Assembly: GCF_006717095.1 (NCBI RefSeq)
Contig: NZ_VFQE01000001.1
Coordinates: forward strand, 434,001 to 498,000
Direction: 5' to 3'
DNA from: Blastococcus colisei
Lineage (GTDB): Bacteria; Actinomycetota; Actinomycetes; Mycobacteriales; Geodermatophilaceae
DNA: 64,000 nucleotides
A program made the position numbers and the translations under genes. The notes below the pieces were generated by a model, which worked only from the letters and a program-made list of their open reading frames with translations, was not told the DNA's origin and did not search any database. Shown piece by piece: positions 19,055 to 29,437 of this stretch (position 1 is its first letter; every line of letters begins with the position of its first letter).

Positions 19055-20401
19055 GTGGAACGGCTTGTGGTCATCGGCGGGGACGCCGCAGGGTTGTCGG
19101 CGGCCGCCCAGGCGCGGCGCCTGCGCGGTGCCTCCGAGCTCGACGTCGTCGTCCTGGAGCAGGGCCCGGAGATCTCCTACTCCGCCTGCGGCATCCCCTA
19201 CTGGATCGGCGGGCTGGTCTCCGACCGCGACCGGCTCATGGCCCGCACCCCGGCCGACTTCGCCGCGCAGGACGTCGCGGTGCGCACCGACACCCGGGCC
19301 GAGGGCATCGATCTGTCGGCGGGGGAGGTCGTCGCGGCCGGTGGGGAACGGCTGGGCTACGACCATCTGGTCGTCGCCACCGGCGGCAAGCCCTTCCGGC
19401 CGCCCGTGCCGGGCCTGGACGCCGACGGCGTGCACGGCGTGCACCGCCTCGCCGACGGTGCCGACATCCGGGCCGCCATCGCCGCGGGAGCGAAGCGGGC
19501 CGTCGTCCTCGGCGGTGGCTACATCGGCCTGGAGATGGCCGAGGTGCTGCAGACCCGCGGCCTCGAGGTGACCGTCGTCCTGGCCGACCCTCTGCCCATG
19601 GCGCAGCTGGACGACGACATGGGGGAGCGGGTCTGCGCGGCGATGTGCGGGATGGGCATCGACGTCCGACCGAACCAGCCGGTCCGCGAGATCGAGCTGG
19701 GCGTCGACGGCGCGGTGCGCGCGGTGCGCACCGACGAGGCGGCCTACGACGCCGATCTCGTCGTCCTCGGCCTGGGCATGGGCCCGGAGACGACGCTGGC
19801 GCAGGAGGCGGGACTGGCCCTGGGGACGACGGGCGCGATCGATGTCGCGCACACCCAGCGCAGCCGCTCGCATCCCGAGGTCTTCGCCGCGGGAGACTGC
19901 GCCCAGACGTTCCACCGGATCACCGGCGAGGCCATCCATGTCGCCCTCGGCACGCACGCCAACAAGCAGGGGCGGGTGGCCGGCTCGGTGATCGGGGGCA
20001 GACCGGCCCGCTTCGCGGGCGTCCTGGGGACGGCGATGACGAAGGTGGGCGACCTCGAGGTCGCGCGCACCGGGCTGTGTACCACGCAGGCCGAGGAGGG
20101 CGGGTACGACTACCGGACGGAGCTGATCGAGTCGTCGACCCGGGCCGGCTACTACCCGGGGTCGGCACCGATCACCGTCAAGATAATCACCGAGCGCGGT
20201 TCGGGCCTGCTGCTGGGCGCCCAGATCGTCGGCGGGCCGGGCAGCGGCAAGCGGATCGACGTCTTCGCTACCGCCGTCTGGGCCGGGATGACCGCCGAGA
20301 CGCTGGCCGGGTCCGACCTCTCCTACGCCCCGCCCTTCTCGCCGACTTACGACCCGGTGGTGGTGGCCGCGCGGGTGGCCAGCCGCATCGAGCAGGGGTG
20401 A
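19055..20401 (+). CDS. FAD-dependent NAD(P)-disulfide oxidoreductase, CoA-disulfide-reductase-like
   Basis: 448 residues. The N-terminal FAD motif is VVIGGDAAGLSAAAQARR. The redox-active cysteine is Cys45 in YSACGIPYWIGG, as in CoA-disulfide reductase and NADH oxidase. A second dinucleotide fold is RAVVLGGGYIGLEMAEVL, and the FAD-contacting segment VFAAGDCAQTFH is present; a dimerisation domain closes the protein. Low-molecular-weight disulfide or persulfide reduction is likely. The GTG is preceded by CACCCT six bases away, a weak -10, so it may be leaderless. It lies 38 bases after the glcD-like gene. Confidence 0.85.
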   Translation: MERLVVIGGDAAGLSAAAQARRLRGASELDVVVLEQGPEISYSACGIPYWIGGLVSDRDRLMARTPADFAAQDVAVRTDTRAEGIDLSAGEVVAAGGERLGYDHLVVATGGKPFRPPVPGLDADGVHGVHRLADGADIRAAIAAGAKRAVVLGGGYIGLEMAEVLQTRGLEVTVVLADPLPMAQLDDDMGERVCAAMCGMGIDVRPNQPVREIELGVDGAVRAVRTDEAAYDADLVVLGLGMGPETTLAQEAGLALGTTGAIDVAHTQRSRSHPEVFAAGDCAQTFHRITGEAIHVALGTHANKQGRVAGSVIGGRPARFAGVLGTAMTKVGDLEVARTGLCTTQAEEGGYDYRTELIESSTRAGYYPGSAPITVKIITERGSGLLLGAQIVGGPGSGKRIDVFATAVWAGMTAETLAGSDLSYAPPFSPTYDPVVVAARVASRIEQG

Positions 20402-20406
20402 AGGCC

Positions 20407-20461
20407 GCGGCGGGGGACGGTGGGCGGGTCAGGGCAGTGCGGCGGGGGACGGTGGGCGGGT
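20407..20461 (+). repeat. Two 23-bp G-rich direct repeats
   Basis: Two identical 23-base copies (20407-20429 and 20439-20461) with period 32 fill the space before the pentapeptide-repeat gene. Each has runs of five, two, three and three G residues separated by short loops, which could form a G-quadruplex on the plus strand. Confidence 0.7.
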
Positions 20462-20465
20462 AAGG

Positions 20466-21092
20466 GTGGCCGACCGCACGTACGGTGTCGAGCCGCCGCC
20501 GACCGACAGCGAGGTGCGGCAGGCCGACTGGTACGGCGAGGACCTCTCCGGTCAGGAGCACACCCGGGTCGCGTTCGTCGGCGTCGATCTCACCGAGGCC
20601 ACCGACGCCGGCGCGGTGTTCACCGAGTGCACGTTCCGCGACTGCCGCTTCAACCTCTCGCAGCACACCGACGCCGCGTTCCTGAACTGCACCTTCACCG
20701 GCTGCTCGTTCTTCCAGGCCACGTTCACCGACTGCAAGCTCGTGGGCTCGATGTTCGACCGGTGCACGTTCGACCTGATGACGGTCGAACGGGGTGACTG
20801 GTCGTTCGTCGGCCTGCCCGGCGCCGACCTCGCCCGCGCGACGTTCACCGGCACCCGCCTGCGCGAGGCCGACCTGACCGGGCTGCGCGCATCCGGGGCC
20901 ACGTTGCGCCATCTCGACCTCTCGGCCGCCTGGCTGCACGACGCCGATCTCAGCGGTGCCGACCTGCGCGGCAGCGACCTGAGCGCCGTCGATCCGCGCA
21001 CCGTCGAGCTGGCCGGAGCGCAGGTCGACGTCACCCAGGCGGTGGTTCTCGTGACGACCCTGGGGCTCAGCGTCCGCCCCGACGCCCCGTAG
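20466..21092 (+). CDS. Pentapeptide-repeat protein
   Basis: 208 residues, GTG start. Repeats of A(D/N)LxX-type run from about residue 35 to 180, for example FTECTFRDCRFNLSQ, ADLARATF and ADLSGADLRGSDL, predicting a right-handed quadrilateral beta-helix. No signal peptide, so cytosolic. The family includes DNA mimics such as MfpA and Qnr that bind gyrase, but nothing in the sequence proves that role. It is short enough to be a stand-alone mimic. The immediate upstream sequence is the G-rich repeat pair, and no clear Shine-Dalgarno is seen. Confidence 0.85.
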   Translation: MADRTYGVEPPPTDSEVRQADWYGEDLSGQEHTRVAFVGVDLTEATDAGAVFTECTFRDCRFNLSQHTDAAFLNCTFTGCSFFQATFTDCKLVGSMFDRCTFDLMTVERGDWSFVGLPGADLARATFTGTRLREADLTGLRASGATLRHLDLSAAWLHDADLSGADLRGSDLSAVDPRTVELAGAQVDVTQAVVLVTTLGLSVRPDAP

Positions 21093-21166
21093 TGACCACA
21101 CCGGCGCGATACTGATCACCGACGTCCAGTGCCGTGCACCAGCAACGCAGCCGAGGAGTGCCCCGC

Positions 21167-22201
21167 ATGCCCATCGCGACCCCTGAGGTCTACGCCGACA
21201 TGATCCGCCGGGCCAAGGAAGGCGGGTTCGCCTACCCGGCGATCAACTGCACGTCCTCGGAGACGGTCAACGCGGCCCTGCGCGGGTTCGCCGACGCGGG
21301 CAGTGACGGCATCATCCAGTTCTCCACCGGAGGTGCGGAGTTCGGCTCGGGCACCCGGGTGAAGGACATGGTCACCGGCGCGGTGGCGCTGGCCGAGTTC
21401 GCGCACGTCGTCGCCGAGAAGTACCCGGTCAACGTCGCGCTGCACACCGACCACTGCCCCAAGGACAAGCTCGACTCCTACGTCCGCCCGCTCATCGCGC
21501 TGTCGAAGGACCGGGTGGACGCCGGCCAGGAGCCGCTGTTCCAGTCGCACATGTGGGACGGCTCGGCGATCGAGCTCACCGAGAACCTCGACATCGCCGA
21601 GGAGCTGATGGAGAAGTCCGCGGCGGCCAAGATCGTGCTCGAGCTGGAGATCGGCATCGTCGGCGGCGAGGAGGACGGCGTCGTCGCCGAGATCAACGAG
21701 AAGCTCTACACCGCCGACGGCGACTTCCTGCGCACCGCCCAGCAGCTGGGCCTGGGGGAGCGGGGCGTCTACCTGCTCGCCGCGACGTTCGGCAACGTGC
21801 ACGGCGTCTACAAGCCGGGCAACGTCAGGCTCCGCCCCGACGTGCTCGAGCGCGGTCAGGCGGCCGTGGCCAAGGAGTTCGGTCTCGGTGACGGCGCCAA
21901 GCCGTTCAACCTGGTGTTCCACGGCGGCTCGGGCTCGGCCCTCGAGGAGATCCGGGAGGCGCTGTCGTACGGCGTCGTGAAGATGAACGTCGACACCGAC
22001 ACCCAGTACGCCTTCACCCGGCCGATCGCCGGCCACATGTTCACCAACTACGACGGCGTCCTGAAGATCGACGGCGAGGTGGGCAACAAGAAGGCCTACG
22101 ACCCGCGCAGCTACCTCAAGGCCGCCGAGACCGGCATGGCCGCCCGCGTCGGCGAGGCGTGCGAGGACCTGCTGTCGGCCGGTCAGTCGCAGGGCGGCTG
22201 A
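21167..22201 (+). CDS. fba: Class II fructose-bisphosphate aldolase
   Basis: 344 residues. Zinc and substrate motifs of class II aldolases are clear: VALHTDHCPKDKLDSY near residue 87, ELEIGIVGGEEDGV near 160, TFGNVHGVYKPGNVRL near 205, and VFHGGSGSALEEI near 250. It cleaves fructose-1,6-bisphosphate in glycolysis and gluconeogenesis. The ATG at 21167 has GAGGAG 8 bases upstream; TACTGAT near 21110 is a plausible -10. The DUF3151 gene follows two bases after the stop, a conserved actinobacterial arrangement. Confidence 0.97.
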   Translation: MPIATPEVYADMIRRAKEGGFAYPAINCTSSETVNAALRGFADAGSDGIIQFSTGGAEFGSGTRVKDMVTGAVALAEFAHVVAEKYPVNVALHTDHCPKDKLDSYVRPLIALSKDRVDAGQEPLFQSHMWDGSAIELTENLDIAEELMEKSAAAKIVLELEIGIVGGEEDGVVAEINEKLYTADGDFLRTAQQLGLGERGVYLLAATFGNVHGVYKPGNVRLRPDVLERGQAAVAKEFGLGDGAKPFNLVFHGGSGSALEEIREALSYGVVKMNVDTDTQYAFTRPIAGHMFTNYDGVLKIDGEVGNKKAYDPRSYLKAAETGMAARVGEACEDLLSAGQSQGG

Positions 22202-22203
22202 CG

Positions 22204-22626
22204 ATGTCGCACTCCCACGGGAACCTGCTGGGTGAGCCCCCGGCGACACTCCTGCCGGCCACGCCCGAGGCCGACGCCGAGCTGGCGGAAGGCGCCACCG
22301 CGGCCGAAGCCGTCGCCCACCACCCCACGGTGAGCGCACTGTGGGCCACGCTGGCCGAGGAGGCGCTGAACCGGCCCGAGCGACAGCTGGCCGACACGAT
22401 CCAGGCCTACGCCTACGCCCGTACCGGCTACCACCGCGGGTTGGACGCGCTGCGCCGCAACGGCTGGAAGGGTTTCGGTCCGGTGCCGTGGTCGCACGAG
22501 CCCAACCGCGGGTTCCTGCGCTGCGTGACGGTGCTCGCCAAGGCGGCCGAGGCCATCGGCGAGCACGACGAGCAGGAGCGCTGCACCCAGCTGCTGCGCG
22601 ACTGCGACCCGACGTTGTTGGCCTGA
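22204..22626 (+). CDS. DUF3151 family protein
   Basis: 140 residues. The recognisable DUF3151 features are the N-terminal NLLGEPPATLLP, the middle RQLADTIQAYAYARTGYHRGLDALRRNGWKG split over residues ~60-95, and PNRGFLRCVTVLAKAAEAIGE near the end. It is an all-helical protein found almost only in actinobacteria, next to fba or purA. It starts two bases after fba and is surely co-transcribed. Its function is unknown. Confidence 0.85.
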   Translation: MSHSHGNLLGEPPATLLPATPEADAELAEGATAAEAVAHHPTVSALWATLAEEALNRPERQLADTIQAYAYARTGYHRGLDALRRNGWKGFGPVPWSHEPNRGFLRCVTVLAKAAEAIGEHDEQERCTQLLRDCDPTLLA

Positions 22627-22706
22627 TCCCTCACTATCGGTAATTCCCGGTCCGGCCGGGGCGGGCGGCTGAGCTGTGCGTTCGTGGCAGAGGTTTGCCC
22701 GGCGAG

Positions 22707-22722
22707 TGTGATGGTCATCACT
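22707..22722. promoter_or_regulatory. CRP-like operator
   Basis: TGTGA-TGGTCA-TCACT matches the CRP/GlxR consensus TGTGA-N6-TCACA at 9 of 10 positions. It lies 47 bases before the small membrane-protein gene. Binding is inferred from sequence alone. Confidence 0.5.
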
Positions 22723-22768
22723 GTGAGTGCACGGCGCCCCCCGGCGCCCGCACGAACGGAGACAGCGC

Positions 22769-22912
22769 ATGGCCACCCTCCTGTGGATCCTCGCCGTCGT
22801 ACTCGTGGTCGCCGGCATCGTCGCGATCGTCCGGAAGCAGTTGCTGTGGGGCATCGTGCTGATCGTCGTGGGCCTGCTGGTCGGGCCCGGCGGGGTGAGC
22901 GTCTTGACCTGA
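22769..22912 (+). CDS. 47-residue membrane protein with GPGG motif
   Basis: A very small protein with two hydrophobic helices (LLWILAVVLVVAGIVAIV and LLWGIVLIVVGLLV) joined by a short basic turn (RKQ) and ending in GPGGVSVLT. Similar 45-50 residue proteins with a terminal GPGG are widespread in actinobacteria; no function is known. The ATG follows GAACGGAGAC. A CRP-like site is upstream, and the first 20-bp palindrome begins five bases after the stop. Confidence 0.75.
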   Translation: MATLLWILAVVLVVAGIVAIVRKQLLWGIVLIVVGLLVGPGGVSVLT

Positions 22913-22916
22913 TCGC

Positions 22917-22936
22917 GCAGAAATGGCCATTTCTGC
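22917..22936. repeat. Dispersed 20-bp palindrome, copy 1
   Basis: GCAGAAATGGCCATTTCTGC is a perfect palindrome. It recurs identically at 22970-22989 and with one change at 44314-44333. This copy directly follows a plus-strand gene. Confidence 0.85.
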
Positions 22937-22969
22937 CCGACGGGTGCACCCCCTCCGGCCGGGTGCGCC

Positions 22970-22989
22970 GCAGAAATGGCCATTTCTGC
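22970..22989. repeat. Dispersed 20-bp palindrome, copy 2
   Basis: Identical to copy 1, 53 bases further on, and 5 bases before the stop of the minus-strand ABC ATPase gene. The pair thus separates two convergent genes and may act as terminator or protein-binding site. Confidence 0.85.
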
Positions 22990-22993
22990 AGGC

Positions 22994-23818
22994 TCAGCGG
23001 TCGCCGAGTTCGGAGTGGAGAGCGGTCAGGGCGTCGGTCAGGGCGCTGAACTCCTCCCCGCCGGCCATCAGGCGCATGAGGTCGGAGGCGTCGACGTCGT
23101 CGCGGGTCAGCGTGCCGGCGACCGAGCCGTGGGCCAGCAGCAGGAACCGGTCACCCACCAGGTGGGCGTAGCGGGGGTTGTTCGTCACCAGCAGCACCGC
23201 GAGGCCCTGCGTGCGGGCGGCGACGATCGCCTGCAGCAGGAGCGTCTGCTGGTTCACCGTGAGCGGCGCCGCCGGCTCGTCGACGATCAGCGCCCGGGCG
23301 CCGAAGTGCATGGCCCGCGCGATGGCCAGGCTCTGCCGCGCACCGGCCTGAAGGGTGCTGGCCGGCTGGTCGGGGTCCAGCTGCGTCACGCCGACGCGGG
23401 CCATGGCCCGCACCGTCGTCTCCCGCGCCCGCTCGACGTCCAGCCGGCGCAGCGGCCACACCCCGCGGGTGGGCTCCGCGCCCAGGAAGAAGTTCCGCCA
23501 GATCGACAGCAGCGGGGCGACGGCGAGGTCCTGCCAGACCGTCGCGATCCCGGCCGCGCGGGCCTGGCGCGGTGAGCGGAAGCGGACCGGCTCGCCGCTG
23601 AGCAGGAGCTGCCCCTCGTCGTGCGGAGTCAGCCCCGACAGCACCGAGACCAGGGTGGACTTGCCGGAGCCGTTCTCCCCGAGGACGCAGGTGATCTCCC
23701 CCGCCGGCAGCGTCACGCTGACTCGCGACAGCGCGGCCACGCTGCCGAAGTGCACGCTGAGACGCCGCAGCTCCAGCTCCGGGAGGGCCGGCGCGGTGCG
23801 ATGGACGGGCTCGGTCAC
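22994..23818 (-). CDS. Sugar ABC transporter ATPase with degenerate catalytic motifs
   Basis: 274 residues, single ABC domain of the RbsA/FrcA type. Walker A is intact (GENGSGKST), as are the Q-loop (TVWQDLAV) and Walker B (ALIVDEP). The signature is LQAGARQS instead of LSGGERQS, and the switch histidine is replaced by asparagine (LLVTNNPRY versus LITHNPHH in the paralogue at 53094-53882). Loss of signature Ser/Gly and of the H-loop His would normally cripple ATP hydrolysis. It is 67 bases downstream of the permease gene. Either it works in a heterodimer, or it is decaying. GTG start. Confidence 0.85.
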   Translation of the reverse strand: MTEPVHRTAPALPELELRRLSVHFGSVAALSRVSVTLPAGEITCVLGENGSGKSTLVSVLSGLTPHDEGQLLLSGEPVRFRSPRQARAAGIATVWQDLAVAPLLSIWRNFFLGAEPTRGVWPLRRLDVERARETTVRAMARVGVTQLDPDQPASTLQAGARQSLAIARAMHFGARALIVDEPAAPLTVNQQTLLLQAIVAARTQGLAVLLVTNNPRYAHLVGDRFLLLAHGSVAGTLTRDDVDASDLMRLMAGGEEFSALTDALTALHSELGDR

Positions 23819-23885
23819 GGGCGCTCCTTGCTCGTCACATCCGTGCCCGTGGGCGCTCTGTTTCCCCGTGACCTCGCAAGCCCGG

Positions 23886-24941
23886 TCACGACCGGGGCAC
23901 CGCCTTCAGCCGGCGGCGCACGACGCCCGTGGCCAGGAGCGCGACCAGCAGCAGGACGCCGAGGAGCGCGCGGAACCACAGCGGATCCCACCCGGCCAGC
24001 ACGATGCCCTCCCGCGAGACGGCGTAGAGGATCGCGCCCACCGAGGCGCCGATGGCCGACCCATAGCCCCCGGTGAGCAGGCAGCCGCCGAGGACCGCCA
24101 CGACGATGAAGTCGATCGCCGTGCTCAGCACCGGCGAGCCGACCGCGACCCCGCCGATGCGGACCAATCCCAGGGTGCCGATCAGCCAGCCCGCCGACGC
24201 GGTCAGGCAGAACAGGGCGAGCGTCGTCCGCCGGACCGGGACGCCGAGCTGGCGGGCCGCCGTCCGGGCCCCTCCGCTGGCGAAGACGGCGTTGCCGAAC
24301 CGGGTACGCCACAGCGCCCACGTCGCCAGAGCGGTGACCCCGACCCACCACAGCAGGGCCACGCGGAAGCGGCCGTCGCCGACCTGCACGGTCGAGCCGA
24401 AGACGGCGACGGCGGCGTCCCAGCCGGGGGCCTCCTCCACCTCCGCGAGCCGCCCCGACCCGGCCACGGCCAGCGTTCCGGCCTGCGACACCCCCTGCAG
24501 GATGAGGAAGGTCGCCAGGGTCACCAGGAAGCTCGGCAGGCCCGTGTTCACCACCAGGACGCCGTTGACCAGGCCGACGGCCAGGGCCGCGGCCAGCGAG
24601 GCCGACAACGCGGGCCAGAGGCCCCAGCCGGCCTGCTGGACCAGCAGCGCGGTGAGCAGCGGGCTGGCGACGGCGAGGACACCCACCGACAGGTCGAACT
24701 GCCCGGCGATGAGCAGGAGGCCGACCGCGACGCCACCGATGCCCAGCAGCGCCGCCGTGTTCAGCACGCTGGCCAGGCCGCCGGTCGTGACCAGAGCCGG
24801 CGCCTGCAGGCCGAACACCACCGAGACGACCGCGAGGCCGACCAGGGCGGGCAGGCTCGGCCGGGCCAGCGCCCGCCCCAGCAACCGCCCGCCGCGCGAG
24901 GACCCGGCCCGCGCTCCCGACGTGCGCTGCCGGTCCGACAT
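23886..24941 (-). CDS. Sugar ABC transporter permease (RbsC-like)
   Basis: 351 residues with about ten hydrophobic segments. The conserved loop is present (LLIAGQFDLSVGVLAVASP), as are VNTGLPSFLVTLATFLILQGV and the C-terminal [20 protein letters not shown]. It is clearly paralogous to the permease at 52010-53083. The ATG at 24941 is preferred to one nine bases upstream because GAGG then lies at a workable distance. No solute-binding protein gene is adjacent, so the system is incomplete and may borrow the lipoprotein encoded at 51024-52013. Confidence 0.85.
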   Translation of the reverse strand: MSDRQRTSGARAGSSRGGRLLGRALARPSLPALVGLAVVSVVFGLQAPALVTTGGLASVLNTAALLGIGGVAVGLLLIAGQFDLSVGVLAVASPLLTALLVQQAGWGLWPALSASLAAALAVGLVNGVLVVNTGLPSFLVTLATFLILQGVSQAGTLAVAGSGRLAEVEEAPGWDAAVAVFGSTVQVGDGRFRVALLWWVGVTALATWALWRTRFGNAVFASGGARTAARQLGVPVRRTTLALFCLTASAGWLIGTLGLVRIGGVAVGSPVLSTAIDFIVVAVLGGCLLTGGYGSAIGASVGAILYAVSREGIVLAGWDPLWFRALLGVLLLVALLATGVVRRRLKAVPRS

Positions 24942-25082
24942 CACCGGCATGCCTCGCGGCCGAGCCGGAACCCGGTCGAGGGACAGGACGACGGCAGCGG
25001 AACCTCCTCGGGCGGTGGGGTTCGCTCCAGTGTCCACGAGGCGCCCGGCCCCTGCCGGAGCCCGCCGCGGCCCCGCCCTGGT

Positions 25083-27081
<1,999 letters not shown>

Positions 27082-27082
<1 letters not shown>

Positions 27083-27104
27083 ACCGCGGCCAGGAGCCGT
27101 CCCC
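27082..27104 (+). repeat. 23-bp gene-end repeat, copy 1
   Basis: Identical to 40671-40693. Core CACCGCGGCCAGGAGCCG plus five further bases. In both places it follows a plus-strand stop codon within a few bases and lies before a convergent gene. Similar GGGCC-rich stretches follow both copies at a distance. Confidence 0.75.
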
Positions 27105-27268
27105 TGCTGCGATGAGCCGTTGCCGGCCGTTCCTCAGGGAGGCCTCCGGCCGCCCTTCGTCGCGGCCGCCTCGCGGGGCGGCTCGCCTATTGTTCCGCGG
27201 CTCTCTTCCGGCCCGGCTTGGTCCTCGCGGCTCTGCGGCCTTCCTCGGGGACCCTTCGGGCCCCCTCG

Positions 27269-28285
27269 TCAGGCCGCGGCGGCGAGCGCCAGTTCGGCGA
27301 TGGCCACGGCGGCGTACTCGGGGAAGTCGGTGATCAGGCCGTCGACGCCCAGCGCGAGCAGCTGACGGGCCACGCCCATCGCGTCGCCCAAGGCCTCGGG
27401 GACATCGCCGATCCGGAGGTGCTCCGGCAGGAACGCGTTCTCCGCCCGCAGCGTCCAGGTGAAGACCGTCAGCGCCGCGCGGTGGGCCTCGGTCACCAGC
27501 GGGGAGCCGCCGCCCGTGGCACTCCGCAGCACCCGCTCCACGCTCGGCCCCACGCCCTGGGCGTAGGTGCTGATCTCCCGCAGCCCGGCGGGGGTGACCA
27601 TGCGGTCACCTTCGGCGAAGTCGTTCACCAGCTGGACCATCTCCGGGCCCTGCTCACCCAGCCGCGCGCGCAGCTCGCGCAGGACGGCGGCGTCGAAGGA
27701 CTGCAGCAGCACCGAACCCCGCGCGTCGGTCGCGTCCAGCCGGCGGAGCTCCTCGGCGACCAGCTCGGCCATGGGCAGGCCCTCCTCGGCCGACCAGCCC
27801 GGGTGCTTGAGCTCGGCCAGTACCCGGATCTGGCGCTCGGCGGTCGACCGGGTCCGCGCCAGGTCGATCACCTCGGCGAGGGTCAGGATGCCGAACCGGC
27901 CGTCGTAGGCGGTGTTCAGCGGGCGGAACTCGGGCATGCGCTCCACCGCGCGCAGCGTGCGCAGCTCGGCGAGGGTGAAGTCCTCGGCGAACCAGCCGGT
28001 GCACGGGGCGCCGTCCACCTCCTTGGTGGTGCGGCGGTCGGCGAACTCGGCGCGGCTGCCGACGTCGGTGGACCACGAGAGCTCGCTCTCGTGGCGGACG
28101 ACGAGGGCGCCGTCACGGCTGACCACGACGTCGGGCTCGATCAGCTCTGCACCGAGGTCGATCGCCAGCTCGTAGCTGGCCACCGTGTGCTCGGGGCGGT
28201 AGGCGGGGGCACCGCGGTGCCCGATGACGACAGGACGGGGAAGGCGGGTCGCTGGTCGCACTGCCAGCGACTCGGTCGCGCGCAT
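27269..28285 (-). CDS. Glycerophosphodiester phosphodiesterase family protein
   Basis: 338 residues. The GDPD active-site motifs are present: VIGHRGAPAYRPEHTVASY near residue 20, and GAELIEPDVVVSRDGALVVRHE, with the catalytic His pair and the metal-binding Glu. The TIM barrel closes with GVDGLITDFPEYA. It lacks an evident signal peptide, so it is cytosolic. The family hydrolyses glycerophosphodiesters to glycerol-3-phosphate and an alcohol. The ATG at 28285 is preferred because TAAGGT lies 12 bases upstream; a GTG at 28294 is possible. Confidence 0.88.
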   Translation of the reverse strand: MRATESLAVRPATRLPRPVVIGHRGAPAYRPEHTVASYELAIDLGAELIEPDVVVSRDGALVVRHESELSWSTDVGSRAEFADRRTTKEVDGAPCTGWFAEDFTLAELRTLRAVERMPEFRPLNTAYDGRFGILTLAEVIDLARTRSTAERQIRVLAELKHPGWSAEEGLPMAELVAEELRRLDATDARGSVLLQSFDAAVLRELRARLGEQGPEMVQLVNDFAEGDRMVTPAGLREISTYAQGVGPSVERVLRSATGGGSPLVTEAHRAALTVFTWTLRAENAFLPEHLRIGDVPEALGDAMGVARQLLALGVDGLITDFPEYAAVAIAELALAAAA

Positions 28286-28390
28286 GTCCGTCACAGAACC
28301 TTAATCGGATGACTACGGGGTGAACTGAAGCGAACGCGTCTCACACAATTCGACAGACACAACGCTGACCAGCGCTGCACCATTCGCACC

Positions 28391-29413
28391 GTGACGGATC
28401 TCTCATCGCTGGGCTGGGGCAGGTGTGACGCAGTGCAATCCGGCACCGTGCTCGGACGGGTGGCGCGTATCGACCGAGGTCGGCTGACCGTGCTGACCGC
28501 CGACGGCGAGCGGCGCGTCGTCCCGGGGGCTGCGCTCCACGCCACCGACGGCACCGGTCCCGCGGTGGGCGACTGGGTGACGGTGCGCGGTGAGCTCGCC
28601 GTCGAGCTCCTCCCCCGGAAGAGTGCCTTCGTCCGGACCGTCGCCGGACGGAGGTCGGCCGCGCAGGTCGTCGCGGCCAACCTCGACCTGGTCCTCGTGG
28701 TCGACGCGCTCACCGGGGAGGCCCGGATGCGGCGCATCGAGCGCTATCTCGCCGTCGCCTGGAGCAGCGGGGCCACGCCGGTCGTCGTCCTCACCAAGGC
28801 CGACCTCTGCGCCGACGTCGCCGCCGCGGTCGAGGCCGTCCGCGAGGACGCCCTCGGCGTGGACGTGCTGCCCGTCAGCTCGGTGACCGGGGAGGGGCTG
28901 GCCGAGGTCCGCGCGCTGCTCGGGCCGGGCCGGACGGCGGCGATGGTGGGTCCGTCCGGCGTCGGGAAGTCCAGTCTCGTCAACGCACTGGCCGGGCGGA
29001 CGGTTGCCGGGACGCGCGAGATCCGCGACGACGGCCGGGGGCGGCACACCACGACCGCCCGCGAGCTGCACCTGCTGCCCGGCGGGGGCCTTCTCGTCGA
29101 CACCCCGGGGATGCGGGAGCTGGCGCTCCACGACGACGCCGACGGGGTGGAGGCCGCCTACGCCGACGTCGCCGAGCTGGCCGCCGGGTGCCGGTTCCGC
29201 GACTGCGGCCACCGCGGCGAACCGGGGTGCGCAGTGGCGGCCGCGATCGACGACGGCCGCCTGGACCCCGCCCGTTTCACCGCCTGGCGCAAGCTCCAGG
29301 CCGAGACCCACCGGCAGCTGCTGCGCATCGACGCCCGCGCCCGCGCCGAGGAGCGGGCCCGTCTGCGCAGCTTCCACCGGGGCCTGAGGGAGCGGCCCAA
29401 CCGCCTGCGCTGA
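28391..29413 (+). CDS. rsgA: Ribosome small-subunit-dependent GTPase RsgA
   Basis: 340 residues with the circularly permuted GTPase order. An OB-like N-terminus comes first, then G4 (VLTKADLC, near 135), G5 (VSSVTGEG), G1 (GPSGVGKSSLVNAL, near 186) and G3 (DTPGMREL, near 237). The zinc knuckle CRFRDCGHRGEPGC is near residue 264. It assists late maturation of the 30S subunit. Actinobacterial members are sometimes annotated as EngC/YjeQ. The GTG at 28391 begins the frame. It is 24 bases upstream of purD. Confidence 0.95.
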   Translation: MTDLSSLGWGRCDAVQSGTVLGRVARIDRGRLTVLTADGERRVVPGAALHATDGTGPAVGDWVTVRGELAVELLPRKSAFVRTVAGRRSAAQVVAANLDLVLVVDALTGEARMRRIERYLAVAWSSGATPVVVLTKADLCADVAAAVEAVREDALGVDVLPVSSVTGEGLAEVRALLGPGRTAAMVGPSGVGKSSLVNALAGRTVAGTREIRDDGRGRHTTTARELHLLPGGGLLVDTPGMRELALHDDADGVEAAYADVAELAAGCRFRDCGHRGEPGCAVAAAIDDGRLDPARFTAWRKLQAETHRQLLRIDARARAEERARLRSFHRGLRERPNRLR

Positions 29414-29424
29414 CGGGGGCTCGG

Positions 29425-29430
29425 TAGTTT
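29425..29430 (+). promoter_or_regulatory. -10 element of purD (leaderless)
   Basis: TAGTTT ends 7 bases before the GTG start of purD, implying a leaderless mRNA despite the closeness of rsgA. Confidence 0.45.
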
Positions 29431-29437
29431 CGGCCCC

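Noticed and set aside
20466-21092. Naming the pentapeptide protein MfpA/Qnr
   Set aside because: Repeats are shared by many families, and no gyrase-specific feature could be shown.
22994-24941. Calling the first ABC system a pseudogene
   Set aside because: Both frames are intact and full length; only specific catalytic residues differ.
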